Of a stretch of DNA of 14,097 nucleotides, positions 1 to 8,285 are shown in pieces (position 1 is the first letter of the stretch; the number at the start of each line of letters is the position of its first letter). The translations under genes were made by a program, and so were the position numbers. The DNA comes from Trichodesmium sp. jk18x7bins.61 (GTDB taxonomy: Bacteria > Cyanobacteriota > Cyanobacteriia > Cyanobacteriales > Microcoleaceae), in the NCBI GenBank assembly GCA_022822685.1, contig JAJEAQ010000664.1, forward strand, positions 1-14,097, given 5' to 3'. The notes below the pieces were generated by a model that was given only the letters and a program-made list of their open reading frames with translations, was not told where the DNA came from and did not search any database.

Positions 1-838
1 CTTGTTGGTGGCTGAAAATTCGATTTGATGCTTACCTGAATTCTCTAGAAGTGGAATTTTCATGGTGTTTTGACCCCATTATATCGTTTGCTGGCTTAAA
101 TGGTTGATGAAGTGCAGGAGAGGTGTTTTTTGTATACAAAATACCTTGATGATTACTTTCTAATTGAACTCAACATCAAGAAAGTTTTTAGTATGCTTTT
201 AAGCTAACCATATTCTTCACTTTATGTCAAGAAATATCATAGATTGATGGATCTGCTCGATGAGATTTGATTACTGGAGATTTATCTGCGTTAATTTACA
301 TAACTAGGCAATTACTTAACATTTAGTCTAGTCATCTGTGTCAGCACTGATAACAACAATATCCATTTCAAAGCCTTAATCTCTAATTAGCTGTATTGAT
401 TAATACAAATCAGGTACTTTATTCGTAACTTTTTTCCTTTATTTAAGATAATTAAAATAACGCTAATTCTGGTATTTTGTAACAACGCTAACTGCTTATT
501 CATCCTACAAATGTTGTATAAATTTCAGTCAGCTTGGCAGACAGGATGGAGTGCGATCGCAATTAGACAATATAATCAAAAATACCTAGATTTAACTTCG
601 GAAGCAAATTTTTAATGAAATGACACTATAACTATTAACTGTTCCCAATACCTATGTAACAGTAATTAGAACTTAATTTGATGTATGCTGCTATGATTAA
701 TGCAACTGCTGTTTTAAAAGCATAAAATGCCAATATCTTCGCTGTTAAGCTGAAAGAAAATTAGAGCGATAATTCATTTTAAAGACGAATTATGGTGCTA
801 GAATAAATTAACATTTTGACAGAAAATATTAATTAAGG
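1..838. other. AT-rich non-coding spacer
   Basis: I see no convincing gene in this stretch. One frame is open from the window edge to a TGA at 105-107, but it covers only 34 codons with no recognisable motif, so it could be the tail of an upstream gene or chance. A HIP1 octamer lies at 553-560. The sequence just before 839 is very AT-rich and includes AAGG directly before the ATG of the symporter pseudogene, so it probably holds that gene's former promoter. I could not pick out a confident -35/-10 pair. Confidence 0.5.
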
Positions 839-2299
839 ATGCTTTTATTGGAATTAAGCAATATTGACCAGATATTAGACCAGATTTATGCTACAGTTTC
901 CCAAATATTAAAAGGTGCAGATTTTATAATTTTTTATCCGATTGGAGGGGAGCAAGGGATACCATTTATTATTCTTTGGCTGATTAGTAGTGGCCTATTT
1001 TTTACTATCCGAATGCAGTTCATTAATATTCGAGCTTTTAAACACGCAATTGATGTAATTTTGGGTAAGTACAATGACTCCAATGATGAAGGTGAAATTT
1101 CCCATTTTCAAGCCCAGGCAACTACTCTATCTGGAAGCGTAGGGCTAGGAAACATTGCTGGAGTTGCCATTGGTATCAGTTTTGGGGGCCTGGTGCAGCT
1201 TTTTGGATAACGATCGCAGGTTTATTGGACATGAGTACCAGTTGAATGTACCCTTGCCCAAAAATATCCCATTGTTAAACCAGACGGTACAGTCGCTGGC
1301 AGACAAATGTATTATTTATCAATAGGTTTGGCTGATGTGGGGCAAAAAAAATTAGGTCAAATTTTAGCGATAATATTCCCATTTTTAAATATTTTGGGGT
1401 TAATAGGTATGAATTTATTTCAGTCTAACCAGTCTCAAGTAGTTGTTGCTAATGCACTACCATTTTTGGCTCAACAAAACTGGCTTTATGGATTAATTCT
1501 AACACTGATAGTAGGGTGGGTGATTATTGGTGGTATCCAACGTATTGCTGAAGTTGCTGCGACTATGCTGCCTGCAATGTGTGGCATCTACTGTTTCCCT
1601 GCTCTGTGGGTGATTTTAGTTAACTTTACAGCCATTCCTGATGCGATCGTTAGTATTATTCATGGTGCTTTTGTTCCTCAAGCTATGGCAGGTGGTTTGG
1701 CTGGAGCTTTAGTACAGGGATTCCGTCGCGGAGCTTTTTCTAATGAAGCCGGATTGGGCTTGGCAGCGATCGCTCATACCACAACAAAAACCGATGAACC
1801 TATCTGGGAAGGAATAGTGGCATTACTGGAACCATTTATTAATACAATCATCATCTGTAACATGACTGCTTTGGTAATAGTTACTACTGGCGCTTATAAT
1901 CATCCTGATTTTGCAACTTTTGGTGGTTCAGAACTGACTTGAGCTGCTTTCACCAGTGTTATCAGTTGGTTTCCTATTATTTTTTCGATATGTGTATTTT
2001 TATTTGCCTTTTCCTCACTTATTATTGGTAGTTACTATTGTCAAGTTAGCTGGCAATATTTATTTGGAGAATGCAGTGTAATGATTTATAAAATCTTGTT
2101 TTTAGTATGTGTATTTATTGGTGCAGTTACTAGCCCAGAAGCAGTAATTAAATTTAGTGATGCCCCTAAAATAACTCTAGCATTTCCCAACTTGCTTGGT
2201 GTTTATTTCCTCTGTGGTAAAGTAGCAAGAGATCTAGAAAAGTATATAAAGCGTTTATGCACAGGAGAAATAATTTCAGCAAATCAATCTTCAATATAG
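839..2299 (+). pseudogene. Broken AGCS sodium:alanine/glycine symporter
   Basis: This is a degraded paralogue of the intact symporter at 3358-4854. The N-terminal part reads cleanly through residues matching the paralogue (FFTIRMQFINIRAFKHAID, then GLGNIAGVA) up to about 1187. There a missing base in a G run shifts the frame and gives a stop at 1208-1210. The next stretch (GPGAAFWITIAG) lies in another frame. Near 1240 five further bases are missing compared with the paralogue, which restores the original frame (ECTLAQKYPIVKPDGTV). That frame then continues through GFRRGAFSNEAGLG to an in-frame TGA at 1940-1942, where the paralogue has serine, and homology resumes to the TAA at 2297-2299. The two deletions total six bases, which explains the common frame. 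The family motif GGP after DGT has decayed to GRQ. A start at ATG 839 has AAGG directly upstream; the signal-like N-terminus of the paralogue is absent. Family membership is certain from the paralogue, and loss of function is very likely unless lesion 1 or the TGA is a sequencing error. Confidence 0.9.
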
Positions 2300-2586
2300 T
2301 GATCATCTATTAGTATTAGACATCTGGCAGCAGAAAAAATAAATCTTTCTTCCTCCCTGTTTTATATATTTTTTCTCCTGTTACTTATATCATGTTGGGA
2401 TAATTAGTTATAACCAACTTCTATCCGTATAATTTCTGTGTTATCCTCCTGACAACCTCCATTTCAAAGAGGGGAATCAAGCAAAGCATCTTCTTGAGCC
2501 GTTATTTATTTATAAATATTCAGCCGAATATGATATGATTACCGACATCTCCAAAATGTCTAATGTTGCCAAACTCAAACCTGTAA

Positions 2587-2830
2587 GAGACTGTTTGTCA
2601 AGTAAAGATTTAAGATAGCTAGAGTGTTGAATTCTGGTGGGTTACGGCGGACAACTAAAATTATGCAGGACTTACGCATTTGGGGATAATAAACGTATAT
2701 ATAGTGTTGCGCGGTTTAAATTACTATATATAGTGCTTTGGCGTAAGTCCTGATTATGGTGATTATGAGGAGATATGGATCCCTAACCCATCCTACGCCA
2801 GAATTTAATCTCAGTTTGACAAACAGTCTC
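2587..2830. mobile_element. Outer MITE-like element interrupted by a second one
   Basis: The ends form a perfect inverted repeat: GAGACTGTTTGTCAA at 2587-2601 and TTGACAAACAGTCTC at 2816-2830. TAA lies directly outside both ends (2584-2586 and 2831-2833), consistent with a 2-3 bp target duplication (TA or TAA). A second complementary zone sits inside: AATTCTGG with GGGTTACGGCGG on the left, and CCCTAACCCATCC with CCAGAATT on the right. No open frame is present, so it is a non-autonomous element. Removing the inserted inner element and one 6-bp target copy leaves about 151 bp, a normal MITE size. The mobilising family is not certain; a TA-type target would fit IS630/Tc1-mariner elements. Confidence 0.75.
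2666..2752. mobile_element. Inner 87-bp MITE-like element
   Basis: Perfect 12-bp terminal inverted repeats CAGGACTTACGC (2666-2677) and GCGTAAGTCCTG (2741-2752) bound an 87-bp element with no coding capacity. The 6-bp direct repeat ATTATG flanks both ends (2660-2665 and 2753-2758), which is what a target-site duplication looks like. The centre contains further complementary tracts (TATATATAGT and ACTATATATA), so the single strand folds into one long hairpin. From memory, the terminal sequence resembles short repeats common in heterocystous cyanobacteria. It sits inside the outer element and is therefore the younger insertion. Confidence 0.8.
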
Positions 2831-3357
2831 TAATACCATTTTTGAAAAATAAATGCTATACCTGATGGCTGGTAAAAATGACGATAAAAAGAGCCAAAGT
2901 TAATAAATACCATGGATTAACTCCAGCCAATAATATGCAATAAATAATAGACAATCCAAGTCAAGCGATGTTTTTAGTAATCGGTATAAGACTAATTGCT
3001 AAATATTGACTACAGCCATGATACTAGGTAGGCAAATATTCAGTTTCAATATTTTGAAGAATCACTGTCATAGCCAAGCTTTTATGGAAGCAACTTATAG
3101 GGAGTCATCTGTAAAAAACATTGATTAAATGAGCATTATTAATATTAAACCATGTTTTTCAAGACAAGGTTTGATTAATTAATGGTAAATAAACGTTATA
3201 TTTATTGGCCATACTATCTCTCTATTGATAAAATCATTAGCTAAAATTGGTATAAAATAAAGTTAGTGCTTATCTTGACTATATGTGAAATATTTGTGCT
3301 TTCATGGTATAAATGTTGAATTAAGAAAAAAATCATTGATTCAGGTCGAATTAAAAC

Positions 3358-4854
3358 ATGAAAAGACTCTCTTGGCTATATACAATCCTATTCTTATTAA
3401 TTCCCACTGTTGCTTTAGCAGCACAACCAGAAGCAGGACAGAATTTTCTCGACAACATTGATCGAGCTTTTTCGAGTCTTACCAGTGTCATATCTAACAT
3501 CCTCTTCTTCAGTATCGGTGGTTTTCCTTTTATAGTATTATGGTTGGTTATTGGTGCAATTTTTTTCACCATCCGCATGCAATTTATTAATATTCGTGCT
3601 TTTAAACACGCCATTGATATTGTGCGCGGAAAATATGACAATCCTGACGATGAAGGGGAAGTCTCCCACTTTCAAGCTTTGGCAGCAGCTTTATCAGGAA
3701 CAGTAGGATTAGGCAATATCGCAGGTGTAGCCGTGGCCGTCAGTATCGGTGGACCTGGTGCTGTATTCTGGATGACAATTGCTGGCTTTTTTGGTATGAC
3801 CAGTAAATTTGTCGAATGTACTCTCGCGCAAAAATATCGGATTGTTAAAGCTGATGGTACTATTTCTGGTGGGCCAATGCGTTACTTATCTAAAGGTTTA
3901 GCAGAAATGAGGCAGGGAACTTTGGGTAGAATCTTGGCTGTACTTTTCTCTGTGTTTTGCATTTGTGCAGCTTTTGGTGGTGGTAATATGTTCCAAGCTA
4001 ATCAGTCTTATGGTGCTGTTTCTAGCGTATTTCCAGTATTGCCTAATTGGGGATATGGGCTAGTGCTAGTTGTTTTAGTAGGGTTAGTCATTATTGGTGG
4101 GATTCAACGCATTGGTATGGTAGCAGGCACTCTTGTGCCTTTGATGTGTCTAATCTATATTTTGACTTCCTTATTTATTATCTTGACTAATATTACAGCA
4201 GTTCCTGGGGCGATCGCTACTATTATCTCTGGTGCTTTTGTTCCTCAAGCTTTGGAAGGTGGTATTATTGGAGTAATTGTACAAGGATTTCAACGTTCAG
4301 GTTTTTCTAATGAAGCAGGTGTGGGTTCGGCGGCGATCGCTCACTCAGCAGCAAAAACTGATGAGCCAATTCGAGAAGGTTTAGTCGCCCTGTTGGAGCC
4401 ATTTGTTGATACTATTTTGGTCTGTAACATAACAGGGTTGGTAATTGTAATTACTAAAGTCTATAATGCTGAAGAGTTTGCAGCTTTACGAGAGGCTAAC
4501 AAAGGTGCTGAATTAACTTCTGCAGCTTTTGCTACTGCTGTGGACTGGTTTCCAATTTTACTAGCGATGACTGTTTTCTGTTTTGCTTTTTCATCGATGA
4601 TTTCTTGGAGTTACTACGGCGAACGTTGCTGGGATTATTTGTCCGGTGGCAAGGGATTAGTGATTTACAAAATCTTGTTCCTAGTTGCTACTTTTGTTGG
4701 TTCAGTATCTAACCCTGCTTCTGTGATTAATTTCAGTGATGCTGTTCTAATTTCGATGGCTTTTCCTAATATTTTAGGCGGCTATTTATTGTCTGGTCAG
4801 GTAGCAAAGGATTTGCAAAATTATATGAGTCGTCTCAGTAGAGGAGAGTTTTGA
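3358..4854 (+). CDS. AGCS-family sodium:alanine/glycine symporter
   Basis: A 498-residue inner-membrane amino-acid carrier of the AGCS (DagA/AlsT-like) family, which imports alanine, glycine or glutamine with sodium. The N-terminus is basic and then hydrophobic (residues 1-22, ending ALAA), looking like a signal peptide or extra helix. Family motifs follow in order: FFTIRMQF (69-76), GTVGLGNIAGVA (114-125), GGPGAVFW (131-138) with GMTSKFVE (146-153), DGTISGGPMRYL (167-178), GGNMFQANQS (208-217) and GFSNEAGVGSAAIAH (315-329). About ten hydrophobic segments are visible and the length is normal for the family, so it appears complete and functional. ATG 3358 has only a weak AGG-type ribosome site (CAGGTCG). 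Its tandem paralogue upstream is broken, so this copy probably carries the remaining function. Substrate cannot be told from sequence; in Anabaena a relative named AgcS takes up glutamine. Confidence 0.93.
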   Translation: MKRLSWLYTILFLLIPTVALAAQPEAGQNFLDNIDRAFSSLTSVISNILFFSIGGFPFIVLWLVIGAIFFTIRMQFINIRAFKHAIDIVRGKYDNPDDEGEVSHFQALAAALSGTVGLGNIAGVAVAVSIGGPGAVFWMTIAGFFGMTSKFVECTLAQKYRIVKADGTISGGPMRYLSKGLAEMRQGTLGRILAVLFSVFCICAAFGGGNMFQANQSYGAVSSVFPVLPNWGYGLVLVVLVGLVIIGGIQRIGMVAGTLVPLMCLIYILTSLFIILTNITAVPGAIATIISGAFVPQALEGGIIGVIVQGFQRSGFSNEAGVGSAAIAHSAAKTDEPIREGLVALLEPFVDTILVCNITGLVIVITKVYNAEEFAALREANKGAELTSAAFATAVDWFPILLAMTVFCFAFSSMISWSYYGERCWDYLSGGKGLVIYKILFLVATFVGSVSNPASVINFSDAVLISMAFPNILGGYLLSGQVAKDLQNYMSRLSRGEF

Positions 4855-5271
4855 CTTAATTGACAATTAACATAATCAACCCCTATAATATAGGAGTTTT
4901 AATAGAGAATTTGAGTTCTTCTAAATTGTTCTTCTAGTGGTTCATAAGGCTTGATAAAATATAATACCAAAGTCAAGAAAGAGCCTGAGATATAAAAAAG
5001 TCTGTCAAAACAAAACTTAAAATTCAATAACTTTCAAAATTCAAAAATACAGCAGTAGTTAGTGTAGATTTAGGCATCAAACCTCTCCCTACATTATCCA
5101 CCAGAAAAGTTATACCATATGCAACAGTTAAACAGACATAAAGTCTTTGGTAAGTCTAACAAGAATCAAGCCTAGTTAAAAATATCTAGATTACAGACAA
5201 CAGTAGCCAACACCCGCAAATAAATTTTGTTTTTTCGGCAGAACCCTTCTGTTTATCTATAAATAAGTGCC
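4855..5271. other. Non-coding spacer between symporter and usp
   Basis: There is no gene in these 417 bases. A terminator-like hairpin lies near the start (4878-4898). The remainder is AT-rich and presumably holds the promoter for the universal stress protein gene. I did not find a clear -35/-10 pair or a GTA-N8-TAC NtcA site. Confidence 0.5.
4878..4898 (+). terminator. Hairpin downstream of the symporter
   Basis: AACCCCTATA (4878-4887) and TATAGGAGTT (4889-4898) pair with a single mismatch. The innermost pairs must open to make a loop. Two further T residues follow. It lies 24 bases after the symporter stop, the right place for transcription termination, but the stem is AT-rich and the T tract short, so this is a modest call. 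Confidence 0.4.
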
Positions 5272-5700
5272 ATGAGTATATTTCCTAGAAATTCTGTGCT
5301 TGTGCCCATCGATTTTTCTGATCAATCTGTTGAGGCAATCAATGTGGCTCTAGAATTTATTGCAGATGCTTCTCATTTATCAGTTCTTCATGTTTTACCT
5401 CGTCTTAATCCTGCTGAACCAGGAGTCAGGTGGCATACGGTTGATGACAATACTCGCAAAGAGTATGTGGAAAAGATATTTGATCAAAAATTCCAAAAAC
5501 CTGAATATCAGGGTATTAATTTCAGTGTGGCGATCGGGAGTCCTGGTCGTGAAATTTTGGATTATGCCCAGAAAAAGCAAGTTGAATTGATTGTGATTTA
5601 TTCTCAAGGACCTAATAGTATGGGTCGATTCTTACTAGGATCTGTTGCTGAACGGGTTGTCAGGTATTCCCATTGTCCTGTTTTAGTCCTACGAAACTAA
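5272..5700 (+). CDS. Universal stress protein, UspA family
   Basis: A single-domain, 142-residue cytoplasmic protein of the Usp family, alpha/beta proteins that usually dimerise and often bind ATP. The N-terminal strand VLVPIDFSDQS (9-19) carries the conserved aspartate D14. The C-terminal end holds the nucleotide-loop region: G113, nine residues, then G123-S124, followed by VAERVVRYSHCPVLVLR. The classical motif is G-x2-G-x9-G-S/T. Here the first glycine is replaced by Y110, so the loop is slightly atypical. The start ATG at 5272 gives the usual family length, but no strong ribosome site precedes it. It follows the symporter by 417 bases and is probably a separate transcript, since a terminator-like hairpin lies between them. 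A strong terminator ends the gene. Which stress it answers is not visible. Confidence 0.92.
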   Translation: MSIFPRNSVLVPIDFSDQSVEAINVALEFIADASHLSVLHVLPRLNPAEPGVRWHTVDDNTRKEYVEKIFDQKFQKPEYQGINFSVAIGSPGREILDYAQKKQVELIVIYSQGPNSMGRFLLGSVAERVVRYSHCPVLVLRN

Positions 5701-5716
5701 CCAAATTATAATCAAC

Positions 5717-5780
5717 TGCCCTGCAAGGATTTCCTGTCCATATACAAGATGGGGAGGAATTGCAGGCATTGATTTTTTTT
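5717..5780 (+). terminator. Strong rho-independent terminator of usp
   Basis: A long hairpin starts 17 bases after the usp stop. TTCCTGTCCAT (5731-5741) pairs with ATGGGGAGGAA (5749-5759) around a 7-base loop. Outside a small bulge, TGCCCTGCAA pairs with TTGCAGGCA, which ends at 5768. The tract TTGATTTTTTTT follows at once (5769-5780). The long stem plus eight T residues is the textbook arrangement. Confidence 0.8.
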
Positions 5781-5954
5781 ACTGAAAACCTTCGCTTTGC
5801 TCTTTAGCCTCCATGCTTCAACTTTGAAGTGAAAACTAACTTAACAACTTCAGTGTTTTTTATTAACTTTAATTACGATAAGCAATATAAACTATTAGTA
5901 AGTATCCTAAAATAACTAATAGAATTATATTTACAAAATAGAGGATCAAAAAAG

Positions 5955-6116
5955 ATGTTAAGAACCCCTAGACTCCATGTCAATCAATATCAAACATTAT
6001 TTCAAAATATTAAGCAAACTATTTTACATTGGCTGAAAGTTTTTGGGAAATTTAGTCTCTTTTATGGTGAGTATACTGCTACTCCACCTTGGCAAAAAAA
6101 CTCTCAAATAAGGTGA
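5955..6116 (+). CDS. Possible small hypothetical protein (53 aa)
   Basis: An ATG at 5955 opens a 53-codon frame ending TGA at 6114-6116. GAGG at 5941-5944 lies about ten bases upstream and could act as a ribosome site. The predicted peptide begins MLRTPRLHVNQYQ and has a short amphipathic/hydrophobic middle (QTILHWLKVFGKFSLFYGEY). I recognise no family. It lies after the usp terminator and just before the intron remnant, so it may be a genuine small gene, the stump of an older gene, or chance. Confidence 0.3.
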   Translation: MLRTPRLHVNQYQTLFQNIKQTILHWLKVFGKFSLFYGEYTATPPWQKNSQIR

Positions 6117-6928
6117 TTCATTGCTCTGAAACTAATAACAACTCAAATATTTCGTCGTGCCCCAAAAATGATAACTCTGTTGAACGTACTAATCTCAATC
6201 GGAGATTTATAGATAGAGATTTGTGTGCTTGCCGATAGCTGGCGTTTGATCGCGAGTCACGAGAAACGTATAGTTGTGAAAACCAAAGGATAAACAACCA
6301 ACAAGAAAATATGATGATTGGTGTATAGTCGCGCCTAGCTATGAGTTTTGGCCGTACCTTCTATCAAGAACCTCCAAGAGAACTGCTCTTATAACCGTAA
6401 GGTTTGGCTCGTTAGGTGAATTGGATGTCTTGGGATATTGCTTCTTAATATAAGTGGTGATAGAAACCCCGCCCATCCCGGCGATGTCTGATGAACTTGA
6501 GTTTAATGCTCACTACTGGTGGCGTGCTGCGAAAGTTACGCCCCAGTCTGAATCAACAGACTCTCGCAAGAGGAAGAAATCACTCCGGATTGGCGGTGAG
6601 CCTGGGGAATCCGCGAGCAAGTCGAAACTTGATTCTTGCTAGAATTGTTCAACTTGTCGGAATGGGGGGATTGGGTAACTGGTTCCTAGAATCTAAGACC
6701 ATAATCTTTGATTTGGTCTTAGAGGTTCAATTGCTGTATCACGTTAATCTTCATTCCTGGCCACCTGCTCTAAAATCTTTGATTTAGGTGGAGACTGGGC
6801 TCGAAGTTTTTTCTTCCAAAGCGCCACATGAACATGCCGGCGACAGGCGAAAAGTCAAAGCCGACCTCTCCTGAGTCTCATGGGAAAGACGCTCAGACAA
6901 AAGAAACTTAAGGTCGACAAAAGTTAAG

Positions 6929-7080
6929 ATGTCAAAAATGACAAAGGTCGTTGAAGGACAATTGGAATGGAGCCAGATTGACTGGAATCAGGCCAGGAAA
7001 ATTGTTAAGAATCTACGTCAAAGAATCTTTGCAGCAAGAACTTGGAATTAAAAACCAAGTTAAAAGGCTGTTTGTGAGGC
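6929..7080 (+). pseudogene. Remnant of group II intron reverse transcriptase/maturase
   Basis: The frame from ATG 6929 encodes 40 residues before TAA at 7049-7051. Residues 12-36 (LEWSQIDWNQ, then ARKIVKNLRQRIFAA) match the conserved N-terminal domain of group II intron reverse transcriptases: W14, I17, W19, V26, L29 and the RI-x-A segment. A one-base lesion near 7039 then moves the reading to another frame, where LGIKNQVKRL continues the expected domain. After this the sequence jumps straight to the intron's domain V. All catalytic reverse-transcriptase blocks, including YADD, and the maturase X and endonuclease domains are absent. It is clearly non-functional. Confidence 0.8.
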
Positions 7081-7082
7081 TG

Positions 7083-7116
7083 GAGCGGAATGATGGGAAA
7101 CTGTCACCCACGGTTC
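7083..7116 (+). ncRNA. Group II intron domain V hairpin
   Basis: The 34 nucleotides begin GAGC and end CGGTTC, the usual ends of domain V. The upper helix GATGG / CTGTC (two G-T pairs) closes on a GAAA tetraloop (7098-7101 within it), and the AGC catalytic triad is kept at 7084-7086. In the lower helix GAGC pairs with GGTTC, but G7087, A7089 and A7090 mispair. The fold is therefore recognisable but damaged. A GGGGAGGGGG tract follows, as is common before domain VI. Confidence 0.75.
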
Positions 7117-7160
7117 AAAGGGGAGGGGGAAGAAGCAATTCTTGTTTTAGCTAAAGCTAC

Positions 7161-7737
7161 ATGAAAGCTCCGACCTGGAACGGCCACCTGACCATACAGA
7201 GAAACTCTGGGATCAGCCCCAAACTCAGCTTATTTGTGAAGTAAGTTTGACATCTGAGCGGGGTTGAAACACCCAGGATTCTGTGGTTATTCCAGCGCCA
7301 ATGGGATGGGGTGTTTAAAGTGCAGAATTTAATTCCGCACACAGTCCCTCATTAATTCACATTTGCTTGAAGCCTATCAACAAACTCCTACACTCGGAGA
7401 CTAGATTCATACCTAGCTGTGAGCGATAATCTTTTTGTGAGTTTCCGAGTGGTCTGACTCAAGATGTTGGAGCAGGAAATCACTGATCTAGCTGCGTTGA
7501 TTGCTAAGAGCCGTCGTAGGAAACTGTGTCCCCGTCTCCTGTCCGCTGGAATCTCACCGTACTAGCTAGAGGCCATGGTGACAAACCTTGTTATTACTTG
7601 CATTTGGCCATTGTAGCAGACTTTTACTGCGGGTTGAAACCCTGGAGTCTTATTCAACCAGGGTGTCAAACACCCTGGTTAACTTCAGACCGTTGTTTTT
7701 TTATGTTTGGCTTCTCCCAAAGGTTGCTATTTTTTTC
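7161..7737. other. Non-coding region with diverged short repeats
   Basis: I see no convincing gene. The interval holds one arm of a long-distance inverted pair (7330-7352). It also has two diverged copies of a short repeat centred on GGGTTGAAAC (7260-7297 and 7630-7660), and the overlapping hairpin arms at 7631-7680. A sequence near 7508 (GAGCCGTC, then GTAGGAAACTGTG) weakly resembles a degenerate intron domain V, but the lower stem does not pair well. Confidence 0.5.
7656..7680. terminator. Perfect 11-bp hairpin
   Basis: AACCAGGGTGT (7656-7666) and ACACCCTGGTT (7670-7680) are perfectly complementary with a CAA loop. A run of seven T residues starts near 7695 on the plus strand, about 15 bases beyond the stem, too far for a classical terminator. 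It lies downstream of the minus-strand gene ending at 7738, so it could end that transcript by another mechanism or stabilise its 3' end. Confidence 0.4.
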
Positions 7738-8208
7738 TTAGTAATAACTTAAAGCAGCCCTGGTACGAGGTCCAACGATTCCATCTGGTCTTAAGCCATG
7801 AGCGCGTTGGAAAGCTTTAACTGCAAACCTAGTCTTATAACCAAAATAGCCAGTTGCACGAGGATGATGGAAATAGCCCATGGTTCCTAGTTGATGTTGT
7901 AACTTGTATACACTAGCTCCACGGTGGCCATAGCTAAGATAATATCCACCACGACGGCGACGCTGACTGTAAGCAGCACGGCGATACTGAGGACGATGAA
8001 CATGACGACGGCCATAACCTCGACATGGATTGTAGCAGGCCGCTGCAGAATTAGCAGTTGCACTGATAGCGCCTAGAATAGTAGCAACTGACAGAAGACC
8101 CATCAGACCTAAGCTAGAGAACTTTTTCCAATTTACTCCTTCAAAGATGGGTTCAAATGTAGAACTTTCTTCGGCGGTAGCTAGATGAGAATATGCTAAT
8201 GTTTCCAT
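7738..8208 (-). CDS. Exported peptidoglycan-binding domain protein
   Basis: A 156-residue protein likely exported to the periplasm or cell wall. Residues 1-27 form a polar N-terminal extension beginning METLAYSHLA. Residues 28-57 then look like a signal peptide: KK, a hydrophobic stretch (LGLMGLLSVATILGAIS), and ANSAAA as a likely cleavage site. The mature part starts with an Arg/Tyr-rich linker (60-92). It ends with a PG_binding_1-type domain (about 97-154) whose hallmarks are YKLQHQLGTMGYF, ATGYFGYKTRFAVKAFQ and HGLRPDGIVGPRTRAAL. No catalytic domain is attached, so it probably anchors to or senses the wall. ATG 8208 is chosen because AGAGGAG lies six bases upstream and the neighbouring gene starts with the same peptide. 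The leader is shared, without gaps, with the gene at 8428-8832. The 3' end stops just before the hairpins at 7631-7680. Confidence 0.85.
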   Translation of the reverse strand: METLAYSHLATAEESSTFEPIFEGVNWKKFSSLGLMGLLSVATILGAISATANSAAACYNPCRGYGRRHVHRPQYRRAAYSQRRRRGGYYLSYGHRGASVYKLQHQLGTMGYFHHPRATGYFGYKTRFAVKAFQRAHGLRPDGIVGPRTRAALSYY

Positions 8209-8285
8209 AACTCCTCTGAAATGTTTGACAACAATCTTCTTTGACTACCCAGCTCTTGTCTTGTAGGGACTTAAGAATTGAACCC

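Larger units (their letters stand above)
2300..3357. other. Non-coding spacer with nested MITEs
   Basis: This 1.06-kb spacer separates the two symporter paralogues. Its left-centre part (2587-2830) is the nested inverted-repeat element listed separately. The rest has no open frame with coding character. The last 120 bases hold TATAAAT at 3308-3314, which could be a -10 box for the intact symporter, though no good -35 lies at the right distance. Confidence 0.5.
6157..7160 (+). mobile_element. Internally deleted group II intron
   Basis: Three signals support this. First, a perfectly sized 34-nt domain V lies at 7083-7116. Second, the maturase N-terminus begins at 6929 (LEWSQIDWNQARKIV). Third, the region before that start has ribozyme-like sequence without coding character, and part of its 5' end (6179 to about 6310) is repeated at 9699 to about 9830. 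A likely 5' end is GTGCCCC at 6157 (consensus GUGYG), although GTGTG at 6223 is an alternative. The 3' end is probably just after domain VI near 7160, but I could not place it exactly. The total of about 1 kb is far below the 2-3 kb of a full intron with its protein, because nearly all of the reverse transcriptase is missing between about 7065 and 7083. It cannot encode its own maturase and would depend on one supplied in trans, if it still splices. Confidence 0.75.

Noticed and set aside
3..107. Frame open from the left window edge to TGA at 105-107
   Set aside because: 34 codons without motif; it may be the end of an upstream gene but cannot be separated from chance.
6454..6787. Two overlapping open frames inside the intron 5' region
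   Set aside because: This stretch belongs to the intron's ribozyme domains; the peptides show no motif.
7157..7342. Minus-strand 61-codon frame
   Set aside because: No ribosome site or recognisable domain, and it overlaps intron end and repeat sequence.
7508..7538. Possible second domain V (GAGCCGTC with GGAAAC centre)
   Set aside because: It is 31 nt instead of 34, the lower stem pairs poorly, and no intron sequence clearly precedes it.
7258..7645. GTTGAAAC endings resembling cyanobacterial CRISPR repeats at 7264 and 7633
   Set aside because: Only two diverged copies, about 370 bases apart, with no regular spacers and no cas genes; they are short dispersed repeats.
7526..7741. Plus-strand 71-codon frame
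   Set aside because: It reads through the hairpin-forming repeat and meets the end of the opposite gene; no coding character.
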